This document shows, piece after piece, positions 24,021 through 36,054 of a stretch of 64,000 nt of DNA. This DNA is from Dermacentor variabilis (Eukaryota; Arthropoda; Arachnida; Ixodida; Ixodidae): assembly GCF_050947875.1 (NCBI RefSeq), contig NC_134568.1:197504353-197568352 (forward strand). The letters are read 5' to 3'. Under the pieces are notes generated by a model that was given only the letters and a program-made list of their open reading frames with translations, made no database searches and was not told the DNA's origin. A program made the translations under genes and the position numbers. Numbering within the stretch: position 1 is the first letter of the stretch; every line of letters begins with the position of its first letter.

Positions 24021-24194
24021 TCCTTTTTCTTTCTCTTTTTTTTTCTTTGTTTGTTTTTTCTTTGCTACATTACGTCTGTTTTTTTCGCTAGCGAGCATAT
24101 ACTTCTTCCATATTGGACGCTTATAAACGCGGACCTTTTTTCGTCGCGCTCATCTCGTGCCTCACATATTGCAACGCCTGGCCGTGCACAGCCA

Positions 24195-25179
24195 GGGGCG
24201 CTATAACGTAAAACTATTCCAGACTTTTCTATTCCAATTTTTCAATCAGCCTTCCGCGATTGGTCAAAAACTGTTGGACCACCCCCCTTTCACCTGTCTG
24301 TCACACGACGTCATGAAAACCGCGATAGCTCCCCATCTGATTTAACGTGTACTCACGGATTATGCATGATTTGACCGAACAAAAGAAAAATAGTTATTTC
24401 TGATTCGACGCCTCTTCGCCATTAGCCCTCAGCCATTGGTCAAAAGTTTTCGTGCTGCGCCCACTTCACCTGCCTCTCACGCGACGTCACAAAACCGCAA
24501 AAACTCCCCGCGTCAAAGTGACGTGTACGCGATAAAGATGCATTAATATGCCGAACAAAACTGAATTTTCTTCTGAATAGCCGCAGGCTGCCCTGTTCCG
24601 AAAGGAATAAAAGATGGCTGCCGCCGATCGCTCAGACACTGGCTACTCGCACCTGTCGAAGAGCATGGGTTTATTTGCGTGTAATAAAACTTTCTACGTG
24701 ACCGTGTAACATTTTCGAGCACTTTCGGCCCATTTACGACCTCGTTCTGCCAACTCTTTATTGCTGAGGATCCGTTTTAGTGTCATTCTTATGCTTCCGT
24801 TGCATGCCGACGCGATTGTCGACGAGCCACCGCAAGCTAAGTAAGGGAAAGTGGACCAATCGCAGACGCCGGCACAACCCTCTTCATCCGGTTATCGATT
24901 TTCATTGCAGTGGCTCGGCCCTATCGAATCCCTCTCCACTTGAGCGTGCTCCTCGCGTCTTGTGAGCCAGTTAGATAAGACAAGCCGCTCAGTGTAGGCA
25001 ATCTTATTCGTTTTTCAAGCAAACAAAAGTGACCGCCTATAAACGAGGAGAGCGTTTGATTGGTCTGTTCAGAGAACCCGGCGGGTGACCACCCGATGCT
25101 TGCGTCGGCGGTTACGCAAATTTGACGTCAGGAGATTGGAATAAAAACACATTGAAATAGCTTTACGTTATAGGGCCCC
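24195..25179. mobile_element. ~1-kb non-autonomous element with terminal inverted repeats
   Basis: The left end GGGGCGCTATAACGTAAAAC matches, inverted, the right end around 25155-25179; the similarity extends about 45 bp inward with mismatches. Inside lie two direct modules, roughly 24243-24408 and 24429-24585. Each has an ATTGGTCAAAA motif, CACGACGTCA or GCGACGTCAC, an AACGTGTAC/GACGTGTAC and a CCGAACAAAA motif. A GATTGGTCTGTTC is also present near the right end. No transposase-like frame exists, so this would be a MITE-like DNA transposon needing an enzyme in trans. No clear TSD was found; superfamily is unknown. Confidence 0.65.
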
Positions 25180-25322
25180 AGGTGAAGGTCCTGATCGAGA
25201 CGTAGTGGCTGCGGCGTTGGCACCACGTGAAATACGGCGTGCTCTTCGCTCTACCGGCCTTCGCATCGCGCTGCACGTGTTTCCTGCTAAATTCGTGAGT
25301 TCGTGAAGCATATGATAAAAGA

Positions 25323-25451
<129 letters not shown>

Positions 25452-26826
25452 AACTACAGGATTAAAGGCCAGCTCGCGGAGGGCTCGTTAAAAGGACGTA
25501 TCTCGCATGCCCTATTTGCAAATAGGTGGTACCAAGGAGACCACGCGTCTGTTGCTGCATGTATAGTGAACTAACTTAGCGAACAGGTACTATCTGTAGT
25601 TCACTGTACGTGCGCTGCAGGCAAACTACATGCTATCTCCAGATTGCAAGGGAACCTCGTAGCATTGTGCAGGAGTTCTTACGGTGACACTGGACTTCTG
25701 TCAAATGTTTTCTAAAAGGGGTTCGTTGTGGCCATTTTGTGCGGCCACAATTAAGGGTTCACAGGAAATGGATCAGGTGCCCATGCGGCCTGTAAAGAAG
25801 GCACGAGGATGTTACTGCGTGCATGCGTAGTATATACCGCATGCACTGGCGAAGGGAAGGGTGCACCGTGCGCCCTCCCCCCCCAAACAATGCACCTTAG
25901 CATATGCAGTCTTAAGAATCTGCCCTATTTAAATAATATTTATGTAGCCTACTGGAGGGAAAGAAACTAAAGCGCACAGAAGTTGCCATTATCAGCTATT
26001 CATTGTAAAATGTATTACACAACTCGCGTTGTAGATAACATCCAACTAGACATGTAAGCGGTTAAAAAAAAAATGAAAATTTCGGGAAAAAAAACAGGTT
26101 TTTTTTTCTTCAACCAAGATAAATTTAATAAAAGAAAGGAAAAAGAAACAGAGCTTCCCCGCAGAAATCTGTTGCGGTGCGACTCTTTCGATGTTTGGTC
26201 AAAAGAAGGAGTTTGGGAGTCTGCGAAACACCTGCATCCTTCCACATGGTGGCAGGAACTTAGCCATTCAACCGACCCTTGAGCCTCCTCGCCTGTCGCG
26301 TACTGCAGATTCCTCCTCCTTCTGCGGCAAGTCAAAGAAACTGGTCCGAGTTTGGAAATATGCACACCAAGCTATACGCAAAAGCCTCGCAGGGGATCGC
26401 GTGCAAGAACTTGTGTGCGGAAGGCTTCGTCCGCTGTACAGCGAAGCGTTGACGCGTCAAGCTGAAATGAATCGGACACAGATTAATACAGATGTCGCTC
26501 TTGACGCTTTGACGTGAAGTCAATGCCTTGACGAAAAATCGTGCCTAGCTTTTGAACCCGGAAGGTCTGCTGGGACTTTTGTGATGCAATAATGTAACAA
26601 TTATATTCTTTTCAGTGCTACAGAAATAAATGTGTCGTGCTTTCATAGCTCTGTGCGCAATTATCTTTTTTTTTTCAAGTTTTCGTATTTTTCTGATAAA
26701 AAAAAAAAACACGAAAGAAACCAGCTTTTTTCACGCCCCTCAGAATTTCATGAAATTTTACATCCCTACATCCGAAAAGTCTCCACGAGCCATTGCGAAG
26801 GCTGGTAAGGGCGGAAGGAGGGCAGT

Positions 26827-26849
26827 GGGGGGGGGGGGGGGGGGGGGGG
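26827..26849 (+). repeat. 23-nt guanine run
   Basis: Uninterrupted G tract. Glycine-rich and proline-rich frames across it reflect only this tract. Confidence 0.9.
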
Positions 26850-29800
26850 CGTTCGATTGCTGCAGATTTGCATTCTAAACATTGCATTTTGCGCCGTCAT
26901 AAATCGGTTCCGAATGTTGTTTCTAAGCGCGCGAAACGCAAACGGGGCAGAAAACTGCTTGCTTGCTTTACTTCGACTCGATGCCCTTGCCATCGTCGCG
27001 ACTCGTGGAATACTCAGCTGGCTGCTACAGGTCTGTGCAGCTTAAAAGCTGGCGTGTGTTGTGTGATGGATGCTGTCGAAAGAACCATCGCCAATGGACG
27101 AAAATATGTTGGGGTAACTTAATGTCCCGAAACTGCACAGTGTGGGACCATGAGGGACGCCGTGGTGGGGCTCTCCAGTAATTGCTGGAGAGATTTTACA
27201 TTTGTACAATATTCACTGTTGTCGACGAGGGAATATTGCGTGTTGTTCGAATAATGAAAAAAAAAATGTTGGGGAAGCTTGTGTATAATAGCATATTCTT
27301 TCACCACATTGGAGTTGCATGAGCTACTCCAGTCGTGGAGCAATCTGAGCAATCTTCCCCCTGTAAAATTTCACGCACTGGTGCATTTAAGGGCAGTCAT
27401 TCTAAAGGATATAAGTGCGAATAGGTGGAACTCTATTACAGGGGATAGTAGTTCTGCTGCTATTACTAGCTACCGCGTATTGACTGACGTCACGCTCTAA
27501 ACCAGCACCAAGCACCTGAAAGAAGTGAAACGTTAAACGAAGCCAGCGGTAAAAAGCGAAATGCGGGATAGGAGAGAAAAGGAAGAAAAAGCGGCGTCTT
27601 TTCACTTCTCCGCCACAGAGAAATTAAGTGCCACCTACACAAACGATGGCGACATGGACTAGAGTCGACATTGAGGATATTTTCTTCTTCTCGAACTCAG
27701 ATTTCTCGAGCGCATTTGCGAATTTATTGCAACCAATACTGGATGAAGACGTGCAAGGATTGCTGCGCATGGTACTGCGCCAGCTATCGCGTCACTGCTT
27801 CGCAACATGTGCAAAACTGCAACTTTTTCACATGCCAGTACCGTGAGCATTCTCTCCTTCGCGTTTTGTCGCGTCGATGCGGAGTGGCTTAACATCACTC
27901 TGCCTACCTCCTACATGTTTCTGAATAAAAACAATAAGAAAGCAGAAAGAAAGAAAGAAGAACAAAGAGAAGTGGAGGAAAGGTCGTGCGGCTTCTTCTT
28001 TGCCCAACGCCTTGCTCGTTATTGTCGCTTCTATAGTTTTCTTCTCGTTATTTTTTTGCCCTATCACACCGCCCACTGTGTACGCTGCTTGCATTCCGGC
28101 CAACTTCCCTTACGCTTGAAATTGGCAAGATGTTGAAGCAGAGCAGGATCTGCCAGCGCGCAGAAAGGACGAGGTCTAATAAAAAAAAAAGTTAGATCAC
28201 CTGCACGCCGTCGTTTTACAGTTTCATAACTTATTCCCCTGCACGTAAAACGAGCTCTTCTCAAGCAAAAATTTCTTTTATTGCGGACAGTGGGTAGAGG
28301 CTTTCAAGGGGGGCTGCCAGGCGTAAATCTCTTTCCTTTGCAACGGTGAGGCTTGAAGCGGGCAGAAGCCGTTTTCCCCATTTCCTCGTGCGCGCTGCGG
28401 GTCTTCGCAGATGAGCCCTACAACGCTCGCAGTTCGAAAAGTTGATGCCCTTTCTGTCTTCTCATTCTTTCCCCCGTCTTTTTGTGTCTGAAGGGGCAAC
28501 GCGTGCGGGCTTTGAGAGGTGCCGCACCCGCTTCATACGACCACTCAACGCGGGTCAGGGGTCGCGTTCAAAGACGTTTGCACCGTCGCTGTTCCCACTG
28601 CACGAGAACGCACGAAGCACTGCGCCGTGGGCGAACCAGTCAGCGGCACGCTCCAAAACGAGATCACGACGCGAGGCGCGACGGACGTCGCCGCCGGCTC
28701 GCGTGCGCCTTTCGCTCCCGGCACGTCACGCGCGGCCGTCGCGGTGCGCGGCCGGCGTTGCTGCCGTCTCGTCGAGGCGCCGTGAATAGCGCTGCTCGGT
28801 CGTCTTTAGAACAAGTCATGCGGTACAAGAACATTCCAGATAGTTGGTGGCAGAGCGAAAATTTGTTTAACTTACAAAGGCAGTGCGGATTGATTTATTC
28901 GTTTACCGGTTAAAGGAATGTTTTATTTTTGAAAGGATAGCGCTTTCGTCTAATAAGAGGAAGAGGAAAGGCAAAAGGAAGAAGGCGTCTTGGAAGGGGC
29001 CGGCCCGTAGGAGTAGGATCAACCTGTGTAGTAGCCCGGATTCCCTGGCAATATAACAGAAAGCATAGCGAGGAAAAAACAAAGAAAAATATCAAGCACT
29101 CATAAAACGTAATATTTTTTTCATGTCTTCAAGGCGCGTTTGCAAAATAAATATGAATTACCAACTCGCCAAGTTTACGCCCTAGCTGCTATGTCTCACC
29201 GACGTTCGCCTTAGCGCTTGTATACTTTGAAGGCAGAACGAACAACCTTAGATCTGTTGCTTGTGTGCACAAAATACCGATTGCCTTCTAATCTTGCTTG
29301 CTCTCCTGTTGTGACTCAGATCATCAACTGGAGCCAGCAGAGTAATCCACGCACAGACGTGCAGGCTTGGGTTTGGTATAATCTTCGAAGCAGTGCGGAA
29401 AAGGCGCTCGGTGGAGAAGCACGCATTCCTGTTCTAAATTCAGGTGATATTAAAGCCACGCCAGAGCGCACGTGCTCTTTGTTTCTTGTTTTACTTACGC
29501 GAAACGGCGACGCCACTGTAATGCCAAGGTGGTAGAACTGGACGACGGCCAAGTTCCTTACGACAGATGTCTCAAACACTGTGGAGCGTGTCTTAATGCG
29601 GACTACTGGAGCAGCGTCAGTCGATCGGTGTCATCGCACAGCTTCAGACAGTGTGCAACCATCGAAACGTGCGTATCGATTGGTTGCCTGTAGAATGTGA
29701 ACGTGTGACCACACCTTTGGAGGCGCAGAGTTGTCGGCTTGAGGCTGAGCCTGTCGTGGGTTTTCAGCTTCATTTACAACCCTCACGGCCTAAAGCGAAG

Positions 29801-30762
29801 TTCTGGACGAAGACCAGTCCAGAAACAACTGTCATAGACATCAACGAGTAAGTGAACCTTTAGAGTATGGCACTTTGGCCTAATTGGGCAAAAGTAGAGT
29901 AAAAATAAATGTGCAGATCCCACGCACTGTAGGAATCTTTGTTATGCGAATCATTTTACAGGTATACATGGATATATCCAGCATTGTTTGGGGTTCCGCA
30001 AAACGATACCAGGTAGACAAACGTGTTTTTGTAAATTGAGTGTGTGTGTGTGACGACAACAGCACATCGACAACACATTGTGGACGGTCGTATGATGACA
30101 ATGGCATGATTCCTACGCCGGTTGCTCGAAGCGAGTCTACGACATGGCGATTGTTGGGTTCTGCATAGGCAGTGGACGAGCGTAATCGAGAGAAACACAT
30201 TTTGACTACTACTACGTGTTATACTATCGTACGTACTGTACCTATGTACTTCGGCGAAATGTTAAAACTTGATTGACTTGGGCGATGGTGAAGTCTTTAC
30301 AACGTCGCACAGTTTCTACATAGCGTAAGTTTCTACAAGGAGAGTACTGGGCAAAGTGGGCCGGTCCCGAAGTCTAGCACGCCGAATCAAAGCACCAGCT
30401 GTCACTAGGAAGAAAAAGTGCGCGCGACCGTGTGTCTCAGAGAGAGGGATCGACATCAACAGCTGGATGGCTTTGCAACGAAATAACGATGCGTGCTATC
30501 GTTACCCAGTAAAAGGCGAAATAATAATTCGAAGTATGAGTAGAGAGTTGAGCAGTAGTACGGCAATAAATGAAAGAATGCTGGCTCACCCGTAATCGAG
30601 AGCAGATGTAAGCATGAAATGGCGACCGGCAAAGCAGCTTGGTTGGAGATGATACTATAGCCACAATCTTAAAATGGGTGTAGTGCATGTTCGCAACGGC
30701 GCACCCCACCACACCACGCCGCATCAACACGCCATACTGTGCACTGGTCCATATGGACGCTA

Positions 30763-30918
30763 CCTAGATAGAAAAACAAAAGCGGCTGAAGGCGGCACGA
30801 CAGGCAGCGAAAGACGCCAGGGAGACAGAGCACACTGCCCAGCTTGAAGAAGAAAATCGCCTGAAGGAGGCGCCACGCTGTGGCGCCTCCTTCATAAAAG
30901 AGATAAAAGATGATAATT
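30763..30918 (+). other. Open coiled-coil-like reading frame without start, ending past a hairpin
   Basis: Between a TAG at about 30760 and a TAA at about 30918, one frame reads RLKAARQAAKDARETEHTAQ LEEENRLKEA: strongly charged and alanine-rich with a coiled-coil character. No ATG opens it. Its last part runs through a perfect 14-bp stem with a 5-nt loop (30862-30875 / 30881-30894). It could be an exon fragment or a remnant of a repetitive element; I do not recognise a family. Confidence 0.25.
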
Positions 30919-31263
30919 AAGGTTATGGCCCTGTATTTGCCTTTTGAACGTCGCTATTGGAAATGACAAATAAAACTTCAGCGCACTAGAAGTTACAGCT
31001 TGAGTGATATTGTGAACAAACATTCATAAGAACTCGGAAGCAATATTTTTTGTAACTTGTTTTGTTAGTAGCTAGCGTATGTAACGCGATCCTGCACAAA
31101 GGGTTGAGGGCCAGAGACCGCATTTTCCTACGTTTTTGTCTGGTCGCCCGGAGGATCTTGTTTTGTTCTCGCAACTTGCCCGGGTAACGGCTCTGGCTTT
31201 TGGCACAAGGTCACTTGAAAGTCACCGACAGCGGTAGCTAAAAGCATTTCATGCTTGAAAATG

Positions 31264-31340
31264 TGGTCGTGACTTAGTGGTTAGAGCACCCGTCTGTTAT
31301 AGTCAACGGCAGAGGCTCGATTCCCACGTAGGTCACACGT
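31264..31340 (+). repeat. tRNA-like repeat head
   Basis: GTGACTTAGTGGTTAGAGCA resembles a D-arm/box A, and GAGGCTCGATTCCCACG a box B. The acceptor ends do not pair properly and the anticodon region does not fold cleanly, so this is a tRNA-derived repeat or pseudo-tRNA and not a functional tRNA gene. Confidence 0.45.
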
Positions 31341-31904
31341 AGTTCTATTGTTCTTAAGCGAGGCAAGTCAGAAACCTACCTATACATACCGCAGTGTGCA
31401 AAGAAGGAGGCAAAGCATGCATCACATTAAAAGGAGCTGACATGAATCAAGCCTGATCCAAGCCATAAGCGACTGCTGCACAGTCTTTTGACGGGCGATG
31501 TCATCAGCCAGGCGGGTGCAATGATCCAGTCCTCGTAGCTGGTGATGATGAAAGCACAGAGTTTTCTACTATAATTAATAACTAACAGTTACTAGAGGGA
31601 ATTCTGGCGTTGCGATCGTTCAGCCACCATGGAAATAATGGGAAGTACATCGATTTCTTCGTAGCTTCGTACTTGTAGTTTGAGACGTTTTTGCGACTTC
31701 GTTTATTGCACTGTGTGCATTCATTCTCCGTAATTTCAGGTCGATCAATACTTTTCTAAGTGCAGAATGTTCTGCGACCGGTCACACGCAATCATTACTA
31801 ATTGCAGCGGTTCAGCCTGTCGAGGTGACCAAATCGAAACTCACCAAGCGTACGTCTCTGCGCGCTGACTTGCCCGCGAGAAGCTCATGCGGGCATTCTA
31901 TGGG

Positions 31905-32190
31905 TCTTGTCGGTACATGCGTCCGTGGCTTAATGGATTCAATATCTAGCTTCTGTGCTAGAGGTCCTGTGTTCGAATCCTGCCGTCGGGCAATTTTAAT
32001 AATGTTTCTGTAATTATTTATTACACAGTACTTTGTTGAAAATGATGAGCATACAAAGTCACGAAGCCGCTTAAAGTCAGAAGGCAAATCCATGTGCTTG
32101 ACATAATTCCCCAGCTGACCTCGATTGCAGCTCTCCTTACACACTGGCGCCAGAGCTCCCTCTGCTAATTGCATGAAACTCTATGAATGA
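31905..32190 (+). mobile_element. Second tRNA-derived repeat (SINE-like)
   Basis: The head GTCCGTGGCTTAATGG and CTGTGTTCGAATCCTGCCG has box A and box B character but the T-stem has mismatches. A body with GTCGGGCAATTTTAATAATG, TGATGAGCATACAAAGTCAC and CAGCTGACCTCGATTGCAGC follows. I recognise this combination as a recurring tick genomic repeat, from memory only. It abuts the 3' end of the gypsy remnant at about 32195. Confidence 0.5.
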
Positions 32191-32194
32191 CGGC

Positions 32195-33028
32195 ATATTG
32201 GCGGCATTGAAAATGCGTGTATGGCCTCTGGCTGATTCGTGGGCCTGCTGGGAACGAAAGTACTTCATCAACGCAGACAGACAGGCAGCGTTTTCCGTTG
32301 ACACGGATGAACGGGAAAGTGCGTCGGCATCGGTATGGCGGCGGCCCGAGCTGTAGACAACGCGCACGTCGAAATCTTGCAACCGCAAAACCCAGCGAGC
32401 TAATCGACCTGAGGGGTCCTGCAACGTGGACAGCCAACAAAGCGCATGGTGGTCTATAATTACGTCGAAGGGACGGCCTAGAGGTAGGGTCTAAATTTAC
32501 CATAGTCGTTAAGCCACCGCGGCGCGTAATGTAACGGCGATGGACGCAAAATTCCGATGAAGCGGCGAACGTGAGAACAGAGGCCAAGGAAGCTGCGAAG
32601 TTGTTTTATGGAGGAAGGTTTGGTAAAATCAGCAATTGCATGGAGCTCGGCGGCGTCAGGAAGAATACCGTCTTTAGCTACTACATGGCCAAGCACGGTG
32701 AGCTGACGCGCCAAAGTGGCATTTCTTCAGGTTGAGCTGAAGGCTGGCGTCAGTTAGGCACTGTAACACGCACTTCATCTAGCTTACAGAGATGGGTGGG
32801 AAAATCGGGCGTAAAAACAACCATATCATCTAAGTAGCAGAGGCACGTTTTCCGTTTGAGACCACGCAAAGCGTTGTCCATCATACGCTGAAATCTTGCG
32901 GGGGTTTGCAGAGCCCGATAGGCATGGCCAGTCGTTCATATAGGCCATGTGATGTTACAAAGGCTGTTTTAGGTTGGTCTTCTGGTGCTATGGGGACTTG
33001 CCAATAGCCGCTGTGTCAGTGGACAGAA
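32195..33028 (-). pseudogene. Gypsy RT C-terminal half and RNase H fragment
   Basis: Frames read SGYWQVPIAPEDQPKTAFVT and GLYERLAMPIGL, then the catalytic box YLDDMVVF near 32830. Next come LTVLGHVVAKDGILPD and IKQLRSFLGLCSHVRRFI (RT thumb/connection), then [17 protein letters not shown] and [19 protein letters not shown] (end of RNase H). The first two-thirds of RNase H is missing, so a deletion lies around 32500. Frame changes and stops separate the blocks. The left end meets an unrelated tRNA-derived repeat before any integrase sequence. Confidence 0.85.
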
Positions 33029-33605
33029 GAATGAATGAATGAATGAATGAATGAATGAATGAATGAATGAATGAATGAATGAATGAATGAATTAGTGTTG
33101 TTTAATGGCGCAAGGGCCAGGTATGGCCAAAGAACGCCATGCCATTGTTAGTGAGTTCGCAGTGGAGCGGTGAATTCTGAACACCAGATGTGACGTGGCT
33201 GTAAAGGGGCCTAAAATAATCGTTGCAGGTTGCGTAAAATTTACATGTAATAAGAATATGGCAATGACTAATGACTTGGCGATGAACATGAAAAATGCAT
33301 TGTGAAAGAACAATACGATATATAAAATATGTCATATGCGTAAATTGGCAAGAAGCACTGCTGCCTAAACAGAGCTCTTGAAACACAAGGGCCTGCAGGC
33401 ATGAGCTGTACAGTACTACTCTCACAGCGGCATCCTTTGGAGAGAGGATGCGCTAGAAAGTTATTGGGCTAATAACATGTGGGGCCACGTCGTTCAAGAA
33501 ACCTAGGACTCCTTTGGTGTTAAAAAGCGGTTCTTCACCAAGAAACATAATGGGAGGGAGAGGGACATGATAGCGGTATGCTAGAGGAAAATGTTTCTCT
33601 CTATC
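33029..33605 (-). mobile_element. LINE 3' fragment with (ATTC)n tail inserted in gypsy RT
   Basis: On the minus strand a non-coding stretch ends in GCGCCATTAAACAACAC and an (ATTC)n tail (33029-33092). Just upstream lies a hairpin with TGGCG/CGCCA and GGCC arms (33104-33140), the same layout as at 13640-13795. It interrupts the gypsy RT between LQGA and SGYWQV, sites about ten residues apart in intact relatives. A degenerate TTCTRTCSA pair at the junctions may be the TSD. No ORF survives; clade unknown. Confidence 0.65.
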
Positions 33606-34150
33606 TCGGCGAGTCGATAGAACGCCGCGCCTTGGAGTCAGTCAAAAGCATCAATTCTCGGTAGAGGGTAAGCATCTTTACGAGCTATTTTGTTAAAACG
33701 ATGCTGACCGACAGAGGATCGAATCGATCCATCCTTCTTAAGAACAACTGGGAATGCCCAGGGGCTATCCGAAGGTTGGATGACGCCGCGCTTGAGCATA
33801 TCAGCTACTTGGTCGTCGATAACACGGCGCTCTGTCGTGGACACACGACATGCGTTTTGTCACAGTGGCGCACTGGTATACCCGTGTCGATGCGGTGACA
33901 AACAGTTGGCATGCGGCCCAAGAAAACATGCTGGCAGTCGAAAGAACGGAACTTGTCGAGAAGGCGTAGAAGACGCGTTGGGAAACAGTCAGGGTATCAG
34001 CGATGGAGCTATCTATGGACATCGGGCGAAGTCGGCTCTTCCGCGGGGTTACAGGCCACTCCGGCGACCTCATGAGCGGTGATGGAACCAGTCGGCATGC
34101 CATTGATGGCAGCAGGGTCGACGCACTCGATTCGGCCAACGCACTTCTCA
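33606..34150 (-). pseudogene. Gypsy RT N-terminal half
   Basis: The clearest frame (33638-33844) reads MSTTERRVIDDQVADMLKRG, VIQPSDSPWAFPVVLKKDGS and ARKDAYPLPRID, the fingers domain of gypsy RT (typically SPWASPVVLVKKKDGSxRFCVDYRxLN). The DYR/LN portion is damaged. Upstream, to about 34150, frames are broken. The downstream part reappears at 33028 beyond the LINE fragment. Confidence 0.85.
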
Positions 34151-34214
34151 CAAATCAAAGTGAGGGGATATGACAATTGGATGGACACGAACAGCCTGTT
34201 GACGCCAGCATCAA

Positions 34215-35078
34215 TTTCTAAATGAGCGAAAGCAAGCGAGGAACATTTTCGACAAACGAAAATGGCAGGTGGCGTAAAAAGTGCGCTTGGATCAGCGACA
34301 GTGTTGCATCACACCGTGGCAAGGGCAGATAAGTGCGGTGGAATCGCAAGCTCTTGGCAACAAATACTTTATTTTCAGCTTCACGAGCGTCAAGAAGCGT
34401 GGCGTCGCAAAGCGCTTGAAATTCCACTTCAGCACCAGAACAATTGATGACGGCCTTAATAGCGGAAAGAAAGTCCCAGCCCAAAATAAGATTGTGGGAG
34501 CAAGAATACAGCACCAAAAATTCTATGATGTAGAGGAGGCTGTTAATCACAGCGTGAGCACTACACGTAGCCACAGGCGTGATGCGGTCTGCGCTGGCAG
34601 TACGAAGTGACAAGTTTGACAGTGGCGTCTTAACTTTCCGCAGCAAACGTCAAAGGTTGGCACTAATAACTGAAACTGCGGCACCAGTGTCGACGAGGGT
34701 GAGTGCAGCGACGCTATCCACATATACGTCAATAACACTAGTCAGAGAAGGGATAGGCCTTGGTCTTTTCGTGGGTGACGCAGTTCCTGCCTCTGGAACT
34801 GCGGCGATTAGTTTTCCTCTTCCGACTTAGAGGGACGACGACGCATCGGTGAAAGCGAGTGGCGTCGAGGCGATGGCGAACGGCGGTCAACAAGTGGTGG
34901 TGGTCGGAGTATGAAGACATCTGGCCGTGGTTCCGAGATGCAGAGGACGACGAGCACGGTTAATCATACGGAGCAGGGTCGAAGCTACGGCGGTAGGATG
35001 GTCCGTGGTGCCGGCAAAATCGTGCGACGTGGCCAGGTGGACCACACACAAAATATGTAGGCGGTTGTCGGGAGCGTG
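34215..35078 (-). pseudogene. Gypsy gag zinc knuckle and protease
   Basis: Near 35050 the frame reads FVCGPPGHVARFC, a CCHC-like knuckle whose first Cys is replaced. Around 34690-34780, ALTLVDTGAAVSVI is the retropepsin active-site motif (DTGA). NLILGWDFLSA near 34480 is the second conserved protease motif (ILGxDFL). At least one stop lies right after the DTGA region. This piece joins gag to pol in the original order and lies just below the inserted CR1-type LINE. Confidence 0.8.
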
Positions 35079-35477
35079 CAATTTATTTTATTTGATATTT
35101 TTATTTGATAAATACTGCCAGCCTTCAGAGAAGGCCGTAGGCAGGAGTGGACAGTACATATGAAGAAATGATCAAAAATTAGAAGCCAAGAACACATTAC
35201 ACAAGGCTCGCACTACGCACTGAAAAGCAGCGAAAGACCGATAGTTTGCACGTCGCTTGCACACAAACCCGTGCTACAGATATAAAATTGTACAATGATA
35301 TATTGACAGAGTGCTTGACAAGGAAAAAATAAATCAGAACATGGACCATTCAAGCTGCGCATGCGCGTCGCTCGATATGACAAACTGCTGTAATTCGTCA
35401 CTTATCGAAGCATTTTGCGGGAGAACCATAGCATATGTCGCGAGATAAGTGTTGCTGAAAATCGAAGGCTGATGGAA

Positions 35478-35918
35478 TTATAAAGCATTTAAGAATGACT
35501 GCATGGTGGGTTTCTCGACAATGTGTGCACTGAGCCGGTTCCATTCTCGAATAGTTCGAGGAAAAAATGAATTACTGCAGCAATCGGTTCTGCAGGCGAA
35601 TTCTTTAACTTTTTTCGAGTGATTTCCTCGTGTGAAACGACAAGTCACCTGTTGAATGTATAATTCCTTATGGATACGCAGATTATCATGATATATTAAA
35701 TATATATATTTCAACCTATCACGATGACGTCTTAGTTGAAGTGTTTCTAAATTAGCTTTTTCTAGCAGCTGTGTCGGAGATGTGTGCCAGCTATATGAAT
35801 TAAAGACGAATCTTATTGATTTTCTTTGGACACTTTCGAGTTTTCTTATATTTACTTCAGCAAATGGGTCCCATAAGACGGAAGCATATTCAAGAATCGG
35901 CCTCAAGAACATTAACAT
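35478..35918 (-). pseudogene. CR1-type LINE ORF2 C-terminal domain
   Basis: The frame reads RPILEYASVLWDPFAEVNIR KLESVQRKSIRFV, the conserved post-RT region (IxYxxxVWxP...KLExVQRRxxRFI). It ends with FACRTDCCSNSFFPRTIREW NRLSAHIVE near 35520, the standard NSFFPRTxxEWNxLP tail. About 140 bp separates it from the RT frame, where the thumb is frameshifted. Confidence 0.88.
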
Positions 35919-36054
35919 TATTAAGTAACATTATTTCTTCTGTCGACTGACGCAGGGAACGTTTCAGATACCCAAGCTTCTTCATGGCCTTTTTTGTATG
36001 TAGTTAATATGTGTGTTCCACCTGAGATCAGGCGTGATCATGACACCCAAGTAT

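Noticed and set aside
27646..27846. 66-codon plus-strand ORF with acceptable ATG context
   Set aside because: No recognised domain, no promoter or polyadenylation pair, and short.
31264..31340. Functional tRNA gene
   Set aside because: Acceptor stem unpaired and anticodon loop malformed; tRNA-derived repeat is more likely. The same applies to 31905-31992, 53540-53612 and 55336-55397.
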